A stretch of 64,000 bases of DNA from Ascidia mentula (lineage: Eukaryota > Chordata > Ascidiacea > Phlebobranchia > Ascidiidae). The stretch spans positions 12,653,001 to 12,717,000 of the forward strand of contig OX387204.1 in assembly GCA_947561715.1 (NCBI GenBank). The letters run 5' to 3'. Positions within the stretch are counted from its first letter, which is position 1. Each line of letters begins with the position of its first letter. Position numbers and translations under genes: made by a program. The notes below the pieces were generated by a model, which was not told where the DNA came from, searched no databases, and saw nothing but the letters and a program-made list of their open reading frames with translations. This document shows positions 22,801 through 34,884 of the stretch, one piece after another.

Positions 22801-25800
22801 CACTTTACTGTTACAAAGTTGTTCAACTGCACATCCCCTCTGGTGTTTACAAATGGAAGTTTGTGTTGGCCGATGTCTCACGTCCACTGCTCGGTGCTGA
22901 CTTTCTCCGTGCTAATCGCCTGCTTGTCGACGTTGACAAGAAACGTCTTGTTCACTCAGGGGTGTTCGCGAGCTACCCCTTGAAAACGTCTCTACACCAA
23001 CCGCCACAACTTTGCACTCTCAATTCCGTGCTTTGCCCCTACGAGAAGTTGTTGGAGAAGTTTCCAAAGGCAAAAATACCTAGATTTTGTGATTCCTTGG
23101 CTAAGCACGGTGTTCAGCACCACATTGTAACTGATGGCTAGTGATGTTCCCAGTTCCAAATTATCCAGCCTGGCCGGATCCGGATAGTTATCAATCAAAT
23201 CTGGCAGTTAACACCGCTTCGTGTATTTTATTGGTTTGGCAAAAATGTTTGATTGCCAAAAGAATGCTATGTTAAGGTTAGCTTATCATGAGTGGGAAGT
23301 TCAAGACAAGCAGCCCACATGGAACATCTCGAGCAGCTTTTCCAACGGCTTTCGGACCACGGTCTCGTCGTCAACTTACAAAAGTGCGAGTTTGGCAAAA
23401 GCAGCATCGAGTTTCTTGGGCGTTTCGTCGACCAATGCGGCATCAAACCCCTGTCCAGCAAAGTAGACGCTGTGAGGAACTTTCCTGTGCCAACAACCAT
23501 CAAAGGTTGACAGGAGTTTTCAGGGATGGTCAATTTCTACCACAGGTTCGTGCCCAATATTGCCAATATTATGAAACCGCTCTATGGTGCTTTAGCGGGC
23601 AAACCTAAGCAACAGGTGTGGTCGGTCGACCTGTAGAGGGCTTTCGATAAGGCTAAAGACGCTCTCGCCAATGCTACGCTTTTGCATCATCTACAGTGGC
23701 AAGCTTGCATCGCACTCACGACCAATGCCTTTGCGAACGCTGTGGGTGCCGTTCTTGAACAATTTTCTGAAGGTCATTGGGCCCCTCTTGGTATCTTCAG
23801 CCGTCAGTTGAGAAAGCCGGAAACGAAGTACAGCTCCTTCGACCGCGAGCTTCTTGCGCTGCACCTGACCATTAGGCACTTCCGTTATTTTCTGGAAGGG
23901 CGCAAGTTTACTGCGTACACCGACCAGAAACCGCTTACTTTCGCATTTAAGAAGACTGCCGACCCTTGGTCTGCTCGCCAGCAACGTCAACTTTCTTGTA
24001 TTTCAGAGTTTACTACCGATGTCCGGCACATTAGCGGCAAGGCGAATACTGTCGCGGACGCACTTTCCAGGTATCTCTTGAGTGCCCTACGGGTGCCTCT
24101 GTTCGACATAGATTGCGAGGCTCTGGCACGCGAGCAACAAACCGACGAAGTGCAGTCTTATCGCACAGCAATTACCGGGTTGCGTATGCAAGATGTTCCG
24201 GTTGGCAATTCAGGAACCACGCTACTGTGTGACACATCGCTTGGAAGACCTCGGCGCGTCGTTCCCTCGTCCTGGCAAAAGAAGGTGTTCGATGCCGTTC
24301 ACGGATGGTCCCACCCGTCCATTCTCACCACGAAGAACCTTGTTGCCTCAAAATTTGTTTGGCATGGGTTAAGGAAGCAAGTAGCATTGTGGGCCAAGCA
24401 ATGTGTAGCTTGCCAGCGCGCCAAGGTTCAGCAGCAGCACGTTCGAGCTCCACTTGCCCAGTACAGCCCTTCGACATCGTTGGTCCTTTTCAACCTTGTC
24501 GAGGTCAAACGTATTTATTAACTGTGGTCGACCGCTTAACCCGAAGCGATACCGCTTTACTTTGCCATTACCGCGGCATGGCGCAAAGCCATCTACTCCT
24601 TAGGCACTCGTGTCTCCGGTATAAGCGACCCCTTTCTGACCTACGATTCGAAAAGCATCCTCACTAAAACACTACTCCTCCCCCAGATCTCCTATTTAGC
24701 TAGAACATACCCTCTTCCTGAAAGACTGCGGGAAGCGGAAGACAGCATCGTCTTAGGCTTTGTTGGAGGTCACCACAATCCTACCCTTCCCATCCGAACC
24801 TTGGCGGCGTCGCCAACATACCACTTTACTCAAAACTATTCTACTTGTCAAAGCCGTAGATTTTTTTTAACGGGCCCCACCGAGTGTACCCCTTTCTTTC
24901 TTTCTTCCGCTTTCTTCCCCTCCTCATTAAAATCGCAATCCTCCACTTTTGTGCATGTTCACTTCCTAGCGTAACTTTCCCACTTTTATTTCGCGCTCTC
25001 TTCTTGTACATATTGAAAATACCTGCTTTATCCTTTTTCGCGCAATTGTTTTTCGTTGGGCACCTTTTAAGTGCCCGATTAAATATGTAAAAAAAATCAA
25101 CCGCTTTACTTTGCCATTTTAGAAGTCAGATGCAAAGTTCAGTCAAATTTACAAGAACGGGAAACTTGCCGATGCAATTGATTCCGTCACTTGTGAATCC
25201 AGAACAGCAACCTAGTGGCGGAGAGTTCACACATCCTGACGTTGTTGGAGACGGTAGGGTTGGAATTGCTGGTTCGGAAACTGTAAAAGCACGCGGTTTT
25301 AACATCATCGCATATTTATCATAAAACCACTAAAAGATACAAAACTCAGAAGCTAGTCGTGAATGAGTAATCGGACTTACGAGTTCTGGCTGTAATAACT
25401 TGAGTGGATGTGGAAATGAAGTTCCGAGCTGTAACTGTTATGTTGTACTCGGTATCAGGCTGCAAGTAAAGGAAACCAATCTGACTCGTTCCAAAATAAT
25501 AATCTCTTGTGTTGGTGATTGAAGCATCTGCAGTGTTTGCGTTGCTTGCATTCCATCCAATAAACAGACTGTTGTGGGTTCGCCACAAAACCTTAGGATC
25601 GTGAATAACTGGTTGACCTGTGGACAAAAAACGTGACCAGTATGAAAAGAAATAATACTTTCTGTTTTCTCCTTTTTACAGAACAACAGTACGTTATACT
25701 TACCACTTGTAAAACAGGTGTAACCGTTCAAACCTTCAGCACAACGACCAGGGCAAGAACTATTGCAGTATCCTGAACATCGATGTAAACAGAAAAAAAT

Positions 25801-26370
25801 AGATTTAATTAAGTTAGGTATACTTTTATATTTGTGGTTTGCGAAGCTAATGAGTGAACAAATTTATTCAGACTTCTTATTGATTAAAAAATATGTTCAG
25901 GTTACGATGCAATTAAACAAATGAATCACGTTTTGTTTTGATCTCTATATTGATGTTATATGTTAGCGGTTAATATAATATTGTTGATAATGTAAAAACA
26001 ATTGGATTGAACAGCTATTTCAACTAAAAGCACAAACCTTGGCAGTTGAAGCCGTCGCCTACAAACCAGTCTTTGCACTTACAAGTGTATCCCCCACTTG
26101 TGTTTATGCAGTTTGCCTCAACGTGGCATGCGTGAGTTCCAAGAGTGCATTCATCAATACCTGAAAACATCACGTAGTTACCGACTATAAAATACTGTTT
26201 CCGAAAAGAACGAGACAAAAACTCACTCTTTGACCTAAAATTTTAACATAATGTACATATTATAAGTTAGTATTCAAAATAATTCAAATGTAACATGAAT
26301 ATTTGTACCCACGTTGACATTGGACGCATGTTACAACAAGAAACACGAACACTAGAAAATGCAACATCAT
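19815..26370 (-). CDS. EGF/FN3/mucin-like putative GPI-anchored protein G2 (13 exons, 640 aa)
   Basis: Exons: 26370-26313, 26160-26038, 25772-25704, 25617-25381, 25280-25170, 21962-21846, 21643-21575, 21256-21011, 20947-20849, 20787-20665, 20607-20503, 20440-20183, 20122-19815. They total 1923 nt, divisible by three, with no internal stop. Architecture: signal peptide (MMLHFLVFVFLVV), cbEGF, Cys-rich EGF-like exon, FN3, Pro-rich linker, cbEGF, Cys-rich, FN3, linker, cbEGF, Cys-rich, FN3, mucin-like Thr/Ser/Pro repeats, then the hydrophobic tail [20 protein letters not shown]. Exon 7 is 3 bp shorter than in other copies. Intron 5 is swollen to about 3.2 kb by nested retrotransposons, and the intron-8 donor is a weak GTTCCC, so correct splicing is uncertain. 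If expressed it is a cell-surface protein. Confidence 0.78.
19941..20084. repeat. 36-bp minisatellite encoding mucin repeats in G2 (4 units)
   Basis: Four consecutive 36-bp units beginning AGTGGAAGAACTCGGTGTGG; the last is a variant. On the coding (minus) strand each unit encodes [12 protein letters not shown] or a close variant, a Ser/Thr/Pro-rich O-glycosylation-type sequence. G7 has six units at the same place. Confidence 0.9.
22175..24569 (+). pseudogene. Ty3/gypsy retrotransposon remnant in intron 5 of G2
   Basis: Plus-strand gag-pol remains, in order. A possible primer-binding site TGGCGACCGAAC lies at 22180-22191, directly against gene sequence, so no 5' LTR is seen. Gag capsid: LKLPTFWPTQPRDW and ARLIDLLERPPAKNKF (22390-22560). 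Protease: VDTGAEVSALLP (about 22705). A pre-RT stretch contains LLGADFLRANRLL (about 22888). The N-terminal part of RT ends near 23141. A hAT fragment then replaces the RT catalytic core. RT thumb HMEHLEQLFQRLS follows (about 23320), then RNase H in the open frame 23682-24521 (FSRQLRKPETKYSSFDREL, YTDQKPL). The integrase zinc-binding region has CVACQRAK (about 24405). Integrase core is cut at 24569 by a LINE. Multiple stops and frameshifts; dead. Confidence 0.88.
23144..23297. mobile_element. hAT-like fragment inside the gypsy RT region
   Basis: Starts TAGTGATGTTCCCAG (hAT-like end) and shares about 130 bp with 9560-9705, including GCAAAAATGTTTGATTGCC and TTAAGGTTAGCTTATCATG. It replaces the catalytic portion of RT: protein similarity stops at 23141 and resumes at about 23298 beyond the active site. 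Confidence 0.65.
24551..25118 (+). mobile_element. 5'-truncated LINE 3' end with 19-bp target duplication
   Basis: The segment 24570-25099 is flanked by two exact copies of ACCGCTTTACTTTGCCATT (24551-24569 and 25100-25118). The left copy lies inside the gypsy integrase. The element encodes, in one frame, the post-RT region of a LINE (TKTLLLPQISYLARTYPLP and EAEDSIVLGFVGG, about 24660-24780). Its 3' UTR has a GGGCAC/GTGCCC hairpin at about 25058-25077 and ends in a short A-run. After the right duplication comes gene intron sequence, not gypsy, so the gypsy 3' part is missing. Confidence 0.85.
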
Positions 26371-28298
26371 GTCGGCAGAATAAGCTGACACTGAACACAT
26401 CTTGCATGACAAAATCTCTTTTCTTTCAGCAACGACACAAAGCACTTTTTCTTCACATTCACTGAGTGTGACAAACAAACTTGACAAACAACCAGTCTGT
26501 TCAATCCAGAAAATATAAACGGAAATTCCCTCGTGATAATACCAAAAACGTTTTTCATGTGTAAATTGATCGAAGCCAAACAAACTGCGCGATGCGACAC
26601 GTTATGTACATTCGATAGCCTGTCAGATCGTCTTCGTTTGTAATAGATCCGGAATTGTCCGCCACTGCACGACCCAAACATTTTATACATTTACTTCATA
26701 CCTGACATTTTATACATTTACTCCATTAGATAATAAAATAAATGAACTGTTACAGAAAACTTTGTTTACAGGCTTTGCAGCCCAGGAATTGCAGCCTTGC
26801 TGGGTCAGCTTCATATTCCTGACATCTCGATACGATAGCTGTGATCGCCAAGGACCTGCACAGAGGGGCGATCCTGCCAATTATGCCATTGCATGAAACA
26901 TTACTGTGTTGATATACAAAATGAATTATTGGTCTGAACTTATCAAAGCGTATATTTTTAAAATCTGGTGATATTGGAGGAGTGTGAAACGGAGGGTTTA
27001 CGTAAACTCGGTCACGCAGAAAGCGACCTTTAGAAACCATTTGTTTCTCATCAGATGCACTGATGACGATCTTCCCAGCTAAATTGCCTGACCACGACTT
27101 CCACATTGCGGTGATCAAGTATTTCGTGCTTGGTCGCTCCTTCCAACATTTCCTAATGTTCACAAAAAGGTTCAAATTATATAAATGTACATGTATGTAC
27201 ATATTCTTTCATTGCTTGTGTAGTATTAGGGTTGGAATAAGTCGTCTTTTCATTTTTGCATTTATCTTTCTAATCTTCGAGTAACTCTTAACATAGATAA
27301 TTAAAGACGAAGACGAAACTGTAAATGAGGATTTGCGTAAAGTCACTCAAGCATAAACACCCCACGCTCCACTTTTACGTAACCACCAGGTTCACAAGAC
27401 AGTTGAAATAATTTGTGCAAAACATAAACTGGTTGAAAATGTTTGTGGTAAAACGTTTGGGTCTCATAGACCTTGGTTTTGAAAGCAATTTTCATAAATT
27501 AATTGATTGAATGGATGCCCTTCAAATAAACTACCAAGCGAACGAAGCCAGAAGAATCACCTAAAATTTTCTCCAAGACACAAAATAAATGTACAAATTA
27601 CTCTTTTACAGTTTTCATGTCGCTTTACAGTGCGAATAAACTGTGAATTTGAGGTGTAATGCGCTTCTGAAACAAATTGGTGAGTTTCTTAGCAATCGTT
27701 TTGCTCAGGAATGCTGCATTATCATTGTCGTCAAAACGTTTCGACACCAAAATGCGAAAAAACATTCGCCACATTTTAAGAAGGTATTTTTTACTAAAAT
27801 GTATTTTTATTAATACTGACAACCGTGTATCTACGAATACGAAATGTAACTGGAAATTTTCTGCCAATCAGGTCACGAATCAGACCCAGTTACTCATTAC
27901 TGACGCTTACTTTGCAACACTCGTATGGTTCTGTTTTGAAACTGTATTCGGAGTGCTGTTTATCAAGAAATTGCTTTTATCAAATGTTTGAAACAAAAAT
28001 TATGCTTGTGAATTTAAATGGTTTTGACCTGTTTGGTAGTGCACCGAGCCAATTTTATTAGAAGGACTATCGCGAATGTGAGGTGCGATAACCACCTACT
28101 GCCAAGCGACATTATGAAGATTCCCACGCACAGTTTCATGTGTTCAAGTTATTCCTTTGAAAATATAGCCCATTCGTTCTTATTTAAATTGTGACCCACG
28201 TTGTTAGAAAAGAATGTGACGACAATTAAAATGCAGCATTTATTGACGGAAAATTGCTTCTCATGCAAGCTTCACATGTAAATTGAAGCATGTCATTT
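26371..28298. other. Spacer upstream of G2
   Basis: Includes the 5' flank/UTR zone of G2 and the conserved tracts CWKERPSTKYLITAMWKS (about 27070-27200) and FQLSCEPGGYVKVERG (about 27345-27430). A stretch at 27625-27750 reads SKTIAKKLTNLFQKRIT and recurs near 44940-45030. 26690-27250 is almost identical to 62545-63105 upstream of G7. Beyond 27700 is decayed spacer related to 52090-52500. No complete gene. Confidence 0.5.
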
Positions 28299-29977
28299 AA
28301 ATTTCAAAATAATTTCAATTTCAATTCAGTTTATTTTTATCCTTATCCGATACAATACAAAAATGAACAGTGAACACAATAAATGGACCAGTTTGGATAA
28401 AGACGAGGGGACGGTAAAAAACGCAATTGGTTATCTGAAACCGCCTCTGGGTTGTGTCGATTTTGCAAAGATTTTAGGCTGTTTTACGCAGTGCATTTGA
28501 CGAAACAAAAGAAAAAGACAATCAACAATCACTGTGCATGCAACAAATCAAGAATAAGTACAATAATAGCAAGAATTGGTTTGTTTGTTTTCATGTGGCG
28601 TACGATTGTATTTGGGTGAATCGTTGTGAATTTGAATTTGGCTAGTGCACGCACACACGAGGAGAGCAATTTTGTCGGCTGCGAAGTATTGTTATGATTT
28701 TGTGCTAAATTGCGCCCTATCGCATCAAAACATTCCTGGGGATGTTGACATCGCACACGTGGTCATATAGCTTTTTTGCCTAGTTGAGTGAACACACGTA
28801 GGAGATAATATTGATTGTTGGTTTGACATCGTGTTATGTGGGTGTTTGCTTATGGGGTAAGGAGTCCTTGACGGCTGCGGGTAGACGATTGTTTTTGTAT
28901 TTGTAAGCAAATTTACCAAGTTGCAGCTTGTGCAATAGATTGACGGGAAAAATTTGGGCTCTAACATACAGTTGAAAGGTGTGAGTGCGAAAGGGACTGT
29001 TTGTTATTATGCGAAGTTCTATATTTTGCAGGACCACTACTTGATGTAGCAATGATGGGCAAACAAAACCGCACCCCAAAAGGCCTTACACTGTTCGTAA
29101 TGTGCACTGCCCAATGAGGTGCTTTAGCTTGTAAAGAATTGCAACACTTTTGCAATTTTTTTGCAGAATGAGTTGACATGTGGGGCCCTTAACAGTGTAT
29201 CGTCAATATGTACCCCAAGGTACTTCGTGGTCTTAACTTGCTTGAGTGTGGTGTCATTAATCTTAAATGCAAAGTTGTTTGTCTTTTTGCTGTTTGCGAA
29301 GAGCATGAATGTGTTTATTTGCAGTTAACTGTTAGTTTGTTGGAAATGAACAATGTATTAACCTTATCGAATTCGATATTTGCAGCCTTTTCTAAATCTC
29401 TTACATTTTTGCATGACATGATCAGACATGTGTCATCTGCGAATAATCTTGTGCAGAATGAGGAGGCGCAAGGCGAATCATTTACATAAATGAGAAACAG
29501 AATTGGTCCTAGAGGAGATCCCTGGGGAACGCCGCATTCCACGTCACATACATTGGAGTGGAAATTGTAAATTTTAGTGTATTGTTGCCTGCCAGTAAGG
29601 TAGTTTTCAAAAAAGCTTTTAATTTTACCCTGGAATCCGTAAAACTCAAATTTTTGCAGAATGATTTTGTGGTTGACGGTATCAAATGCCTTTGATAAAT
29701 CCAGGAAAATTGCACATGATTTTTCTTTGTGATCTGTGGAATTGGCTATATGCTCATAAATTTGTGCCACTGTCAAATCAGTGGAATAGCCAGGCCTAAA
29801 TCCATTTTGAAATTTGGTCAGTAGGTCAAATTTTGTTAAGTAGTCGGTTACTCTTTCGTGTATAATTATTTCAAAAATTTTGGCAAAAACTGGTATTAGC
29901 GATATCGCGGTCTGTAGTTGTTAACATTTTTTTGATCTCCTCCCTTGAACAATTGCGATATTTGCGACAGTTTAGGA
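28299..29977 (-). pseudogene. Jockey/CR1-like LINE, 5'-truncated
   Basis: The minus strand encodes RT motifs in order: KIFEIIIHERVTDYL and NGFRPGYSTDLTVAQ (29870-29770), AIFLDLSKAFDTVNH (about 29710), GVPQGSPLGPILFLIYVND (about 29530) and LFADDTCLI (about 29440). After a frame break come TTKYLGVHIDDTLL (about 29220) and the C-terminal region (28834-29079). The catalytic FADD motif is intact, but frame breaks at about 29315, 29130 and 28835 disable the ORF. The 3' end has AATAAACTGAATTGAAATTG, a LINE-type tail. A matching empty site exists at 52505-52530, where ATTTAAATTT continues directly into AACAACCGCATTGCC, which sets the limits of this insertion. Confidence 0.88.
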
Positions 29978-31027
29978 ACAACCGCATTGCTGGCTGAAAA
30001 GATGTTGAAAAATTAGCAGCAGTTTTGAAACCGATTGACCGCTTTTATCATTTCATCCTGCACGTACTTTGTTTATTTCCTTGGTTTGAACACTTATTAC
30101 CTTCAGCTTTCTTATTTTGACTGTACAACATGATAAGGAATTATTTGTCTGTGTTCTGGTAACGTTGCAAAATCCTTTTACGAATTTTGTTTTATGTTAC
30201 AACATTCTACAGTACACCAAATAGTCTCAAATGTGTTTTGTTTACTTGAGCTTGCGTCACATGGGGCCATATTAGAAGTTTGGTTGTCGTACTAAAGGCG
30301 TAAAGAAAATATTTGTTTCTTAAAATGAGAAAAGCCCGCTTTCCAAAAGCAGACTACGAAACAGAAATATGAAAACAATGTTAGACATTTCTTTGCAAAT
30401 TCCATTAACTCTGTAAGGGTTATACCTCCCTCGCCAGAAAACCGTTGAATCCGAATAAACAACTTATTATCAAGCTGTGGGAATAAATCCCAAGCGGGCG
30501 AATAGCTTGTAGAGTTTCAGTAATAATAGCAGTGTCTTGTCACCGAATAGAAGATCAAAGATAAAACGATGATTCCGAATAGAGTGGAATCGAGCCAAAT
30601 GTAAAAAGCCCAATTAACAGCCGCACATGACAATTTATACTTGGACATTCGGAAGCTTATTGGTTGGTTTCGTCACGTGCCGGTATACATCGCTTAGGGT
30701 AATATAATACAAGAACAAAGGTGTGGTGTGACATAAGTATAGGAGAACATTTTATGTGGTAAACAGGATGTTGAATCAATCACTTTACTCGAGAATATTC
30801 GATGGATAAATCATTTGGGTCACATTATGAGGGTTTGTTTACATTTGGGTCGGAAGTTGCAAAATATTCAATGCATCTGGTAACGGGGCCTGCAAATGCT
30901 TGTTCGACACTAGAAACAAAATGGATTATGCAATACTTGTGAAATGCTACACACAAAACATTACGCAATACAAATGTTGGTTTCTCTGTGTTACAGACAC
31001 CAAAATGCGAAAAACCTTTGCCATATT
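29978..31027. other. 3' flank of copy G3
   Basis: Array spacer. 30500-31027 is nearly identical to 13220-13748 (flank of G1). The GTGTGGTGTGACATAAG marker lies at about 30720. No gene seen; probable 3' UTR and polyadenylation zone of G3 near the right end. Confidence 0.5.
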
Positions 31028-34000
31028 TTAAGATGGTACAACTGTAAGTGCCCGAAACATAATTTGCAGACAGACACTAAAAAAGGTGACAAGGAAAGTA
31101 AAAACGTTGGAGTTGGAAGGAGAATCAGAAGTGGTCATCATTGGTGACTCGAAAGTGGAAGAACTCGGTGTGGTCAAAGTCGTAGCTGGAGTTGAAGAAA
31201 TCGGTGTGGTCGAAGTCATAGTTTGAGTGGAAAACATTGTGGTGGTGCTGGCTAAGAGACCTTCTGTAAAGCAAAAGTATTTGAAACACTTGTTGTACTT
31301 TTTGATCGCTGAGTAACGCTTACCTGTGGAAAAAGTGAAATTAGTAGATGAGTTTGTTGAGAACGTGGGTTTGACCATGATGGTATAAACAGAGGTTGGG
31401 TTAAGATTAGCAAACGCTGCTTCTCTGTTGTGAAGTCTGCTGTACTTTGTAATTACACTTGTTCCTTCAATCAACGTCACGTCATAATAAAACACTACAT
31501 AAGCTGGAACCAATCTTTCCCACTTGACGATGACAAAATGAGGTCCCACTGTTTCCGGTGTAATTGTGACATCAGTGTTTCCTGTGGTTAATTTTTTAGA
31601 CAAGAATTTGTTTAAATCTCACTTTTCATCAAAAACTTACCATAACAATCGGTGCTGTCATAACAGTAACAACTGGTTCCATAATAATTTTTATCGCAGG
31701 TACCGCGGATTCCACAAAATGAATAAGAAGTTGAATCACATTTTCCTACAAATTTTTTAGTGTTTAGTGGGACTTGATGATTTTTAGGTTATTGTAACTT
31801 ACCCACACAAATGATTCCATTGCCAAAGTATCCCAACTTACAAGAACATGTGAAACTGCCCATTGTGTTCGTACATACCGCCTCATTTTGGCAGCTGTGC
31901 AAACCGTTAAAACATTCATCAATATCTGTAATAAAGGTATACTTATTTGACTAAATATTAATTAATGACAAATTTAATTATTATAACCTATACAAGCTCC
32001 TCCTGAAAGCGCAAAGCCAGCTCCACAACCATGAGCAGGATTTGGTGTGCTTGGCGACAAAGCTGGGTCAATAGGCATTTCAGGTTCTGCAATACAGTTG
32101 CCAAGATAAAAACTAAATTTAAAGTTTTTGTTTTGTGTTGAAAGGGAAAGAATGAGGTACTTTACCTGTTTGAGCTAAAATGCTCGCAGATGCGGTTCCA
32201 AGCTGGTTATAGACTACCGCAGTTAGATTATAAGTTGTTGATGGCTTCAGAAACGAAAACGCTGCTTTTCTTGGAATGTGTTGATCATAGGAAACTCCAT
32301 CACCGGACAGAAATGCACTTCTATGTGCAACTTTGTTGCTTGTCCATGAAAAACTGAGACCGGTACCAGATTTCCAAGTTATTGATAAGTTTCCAACAGA
32401 AGGTGGTTCAACTTATAAAAATAGATTAAACTCTAGAATGCATTTTAAACCTCCATGAAGCTTCTTATTTAGAGTTGTAACTTAGGTGCATTTTTATATC
32501 TAATTGATGTAAAATGTATATGTTTGCCATCCGTTGATGGAGAGTCTGAGAAATTGCTCCGATCCGTACTGCTGAAAAGGTTGGAGACCTCTGGTTTGTA
32601 CCACAAAAAAAAGTGTCAAATTCAAAGGCAATTATTGCACCACTTACGAAAAGCCGTTATACTGTATGTCGCTTCGCGGGCAAACTTTTTGGCAAGTAAA
32701 GTCAGTCTGTCGTTACACACTTACCAAAGGTGTCAGACTGAAGGGAGTATGTATCACATCCTTCTCTTGAATAACATTCTGTTCCTCCACAATGCTCTAT
32801 GAATATTTACATAATGAAATCTTACGAAATTTTAAATTTATGCGAATTGCCTAAAACTAAAAACACAGTTATTCCATTATTGAATGAAGAACTTTATTAA
32901 AGATTTGGGAAGTTTCATCCTAAACTTATGTCAACCCATTAGCAGTAATTTTTGTAACCGAAAGTTACGGTTTTTATTCACAAGAGAAAGCACTTACGAG
33001 TGCAGACCTTTCCATTCCCAATATAACAATTGTTGCAAACGCAATTGTAACTTCCAGGTGTGTTCATGCATGCTGCGTTCGAATCACATGGATCACTTTG
33101 GCACTCATTAATATCTGATGAAAAAACATATTTGGTTTGACAAACGGGTTGTCTTTACACATAAACTTGGCTTGTAGTTGAGAATTTTATTCATAAACAT
33201 GTAATACCCACATATCGTTTGTGGACAGCTGCTCATGGAAAAAACAGATTACACAGGCAAATTCAACTAAAGTTTTCTGCACAGTACTAAATGGAATGTG
33301 TTATCTACACAAAAAGTTAAGTATACTTCGCCATTTTATCTTGACGCGAAAAATATTTTTATCTGACATGTCGAAACTAATAGAAGTCAGATGCAAAATT
33401 CGGTCAAATTTACAAGAACGGGAAACTTGCCGATGCAATTGATTCCGTCACTTGTGAATCCAGAACAGCAACCTAGTGGCGGAGAGTTCACACATCCTGA
33501 CGTTGTTGGAGATGGAAGGGTTGAAATTGTTGGTGCGGAAACTGTAAAAGCATGCGACTATAACTCATTCCACATTGATCATAAAACCAGTTAATAATAC
33601 CAAAATCGGAAGTTGGTCGTGAATGAGTAATCGAACTTACGAGTTCTGACTGTAATACTTTGAGTGGATGTGGAAATGAAATTCCGAGCTGTAACTTTTA
33701 TGTTGTACTCGGTATCAGGCTGCAAGTAAAGGAAACCCATCTGCCTCGTTCCAGAATGGTAATATTTTGTCCCGGTGGTTGAAGCATCTGCAGTGTTCGC
33801 GTTGCTGACAACCCATCCAATAAACAGACTGTTGTGTGTTTTCCACAAAACCTTGACATTGTAAATAACTGGTTTTCCTGTAGATAAAAAAAACGTGACC
33901 AGTATGAAAAGAAATATTAATTTCTGTTTTTACCAAGTAAATTTTTACAGAACAGCAGCACGTTATACTTACCACTTGTAAAACAGGTGTAACCGTTCAA

Positions 34001-34643
34001 ACCTTCAGCACAACGACCAGGGCAAGAACTATTGCAGTATCCTAAAAACATCAATGTATAAGAAGAAAAATTAGAATTGGTTAAGTTAGGTTGACCAAAG
34101 TTAACTTTTTGTTCGCGAAGCTAATAAGTGAACAAATTTATTTCGACTTCTATATGATTAAAAAAAAAGTTCTGGTTACGATGCAATCAGACAAATTAAT
34201 CACGTTTTGCTCTGATACTATATATTAGCGGTTAACATAATATTGTTGTAAATGTATAAAACAAGGAAAAGCCATTGGATTGAACAACTATTTCAACTAA
34301 AAGCACAAACCTTGGCAGTCGAAACCGTCACCTACAAACCAGTCTTTGCACTTACAAGTGTATCCCCCACTTGTGTTTATGCAATTTGCCTCAACGTGAC
34401 ATGCGTAAGTCCCAAGACCGCATTCATCAACACCTAACAACATTACTTAGTTACCGACTATAAAATACTGTTTTTCATGAAAACGAGACTAAAACTCACT
34501 GTTTGACCTAAAGTTTTTACATATTACACTTGTTGTACGTTAAAATTCAAAATATTCGAAAAGTAAAAGTAATATTTGTACCCACCTTGACATTGGACGC
34601 ATGTTACAACAACAAACACGAACACCAGATAGGACAACATCAT
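31028..34643 (-). CDS. EGF/FN3/mucin-like putative GPI-anchored protein G3 (13 exons, 617 aa, reference copy)
   Basis: Exons: 34643-34586, 34433-34311, 34041-33973, 33877-33641, 33541-33431, 33114-32998, 32796-32725, 32411-32166, 32086-31988, 31925-31803, 31745-31641, 31581-31324, 31263-31028. They total 1854 nt. All introns are phase 1 and every internal exon is a multiple of three. Residues: signal peptide 1-19, cbEGF 20-60, Cys-rich 61-83, FN3 84-162, Pro/Cys linker 163-199, cbEGF ([16 protein letters not shown]) 200-238, Cys-rich ([10 protein letters not shown]) 239-262, FN3 263-344, linker 345-377, cbEGF (DIDECFNGLHNC) 378-418, Cys-rich 419-453, FN3 454-539, Ser/Thr-rich stalk plus hydrophobic tail 540-617. 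The tail ends without cytosolic residues, so a GPI signal fits better than a transmembrane segment. Intron 5 has a GC donor (GCAAGT). No named family member recognised; role in adhesion or recognition is inferred. Confidence 0.87.
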
Positions 34644-34884
34644 GTTGGCAGAATATTCAGACACTGAACCCAGCTTGCGTGACAAAACCCCTTTTCTTCC
34701 ACCAACGACACAAAGCACGTTTTCTTTGAAATTTATCATACGAGAAGTCGGAAGTTATGAACGTAGTAAAACCGGATATCCCCTCGTGATATTTTGCGTG
34801 TACATTGATCAAACCCAAGCAAACTGTGCGATGCGACACAGTATGTACATTCGATAGCCTGTCAGACTACATAGGTTTACAGGC
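34644..34884. other. 5' flank of G3
   Basis: Short upstream block shared with other copies, cut at about 34868 relative to the others by a deletion next to the Penelope-like insertion. It probably holds the promoter or 5' UTR. No motif can be assigned with confidence. Confidence 0.4.

Noticed and set aside
24884..25090. Hydrophobic ORF MYPFLSFFRFLPLL
   Set aside because: It falls in the pyrimidine-rich 3' UTR of the LINE fragment, with no conserved coding signal.
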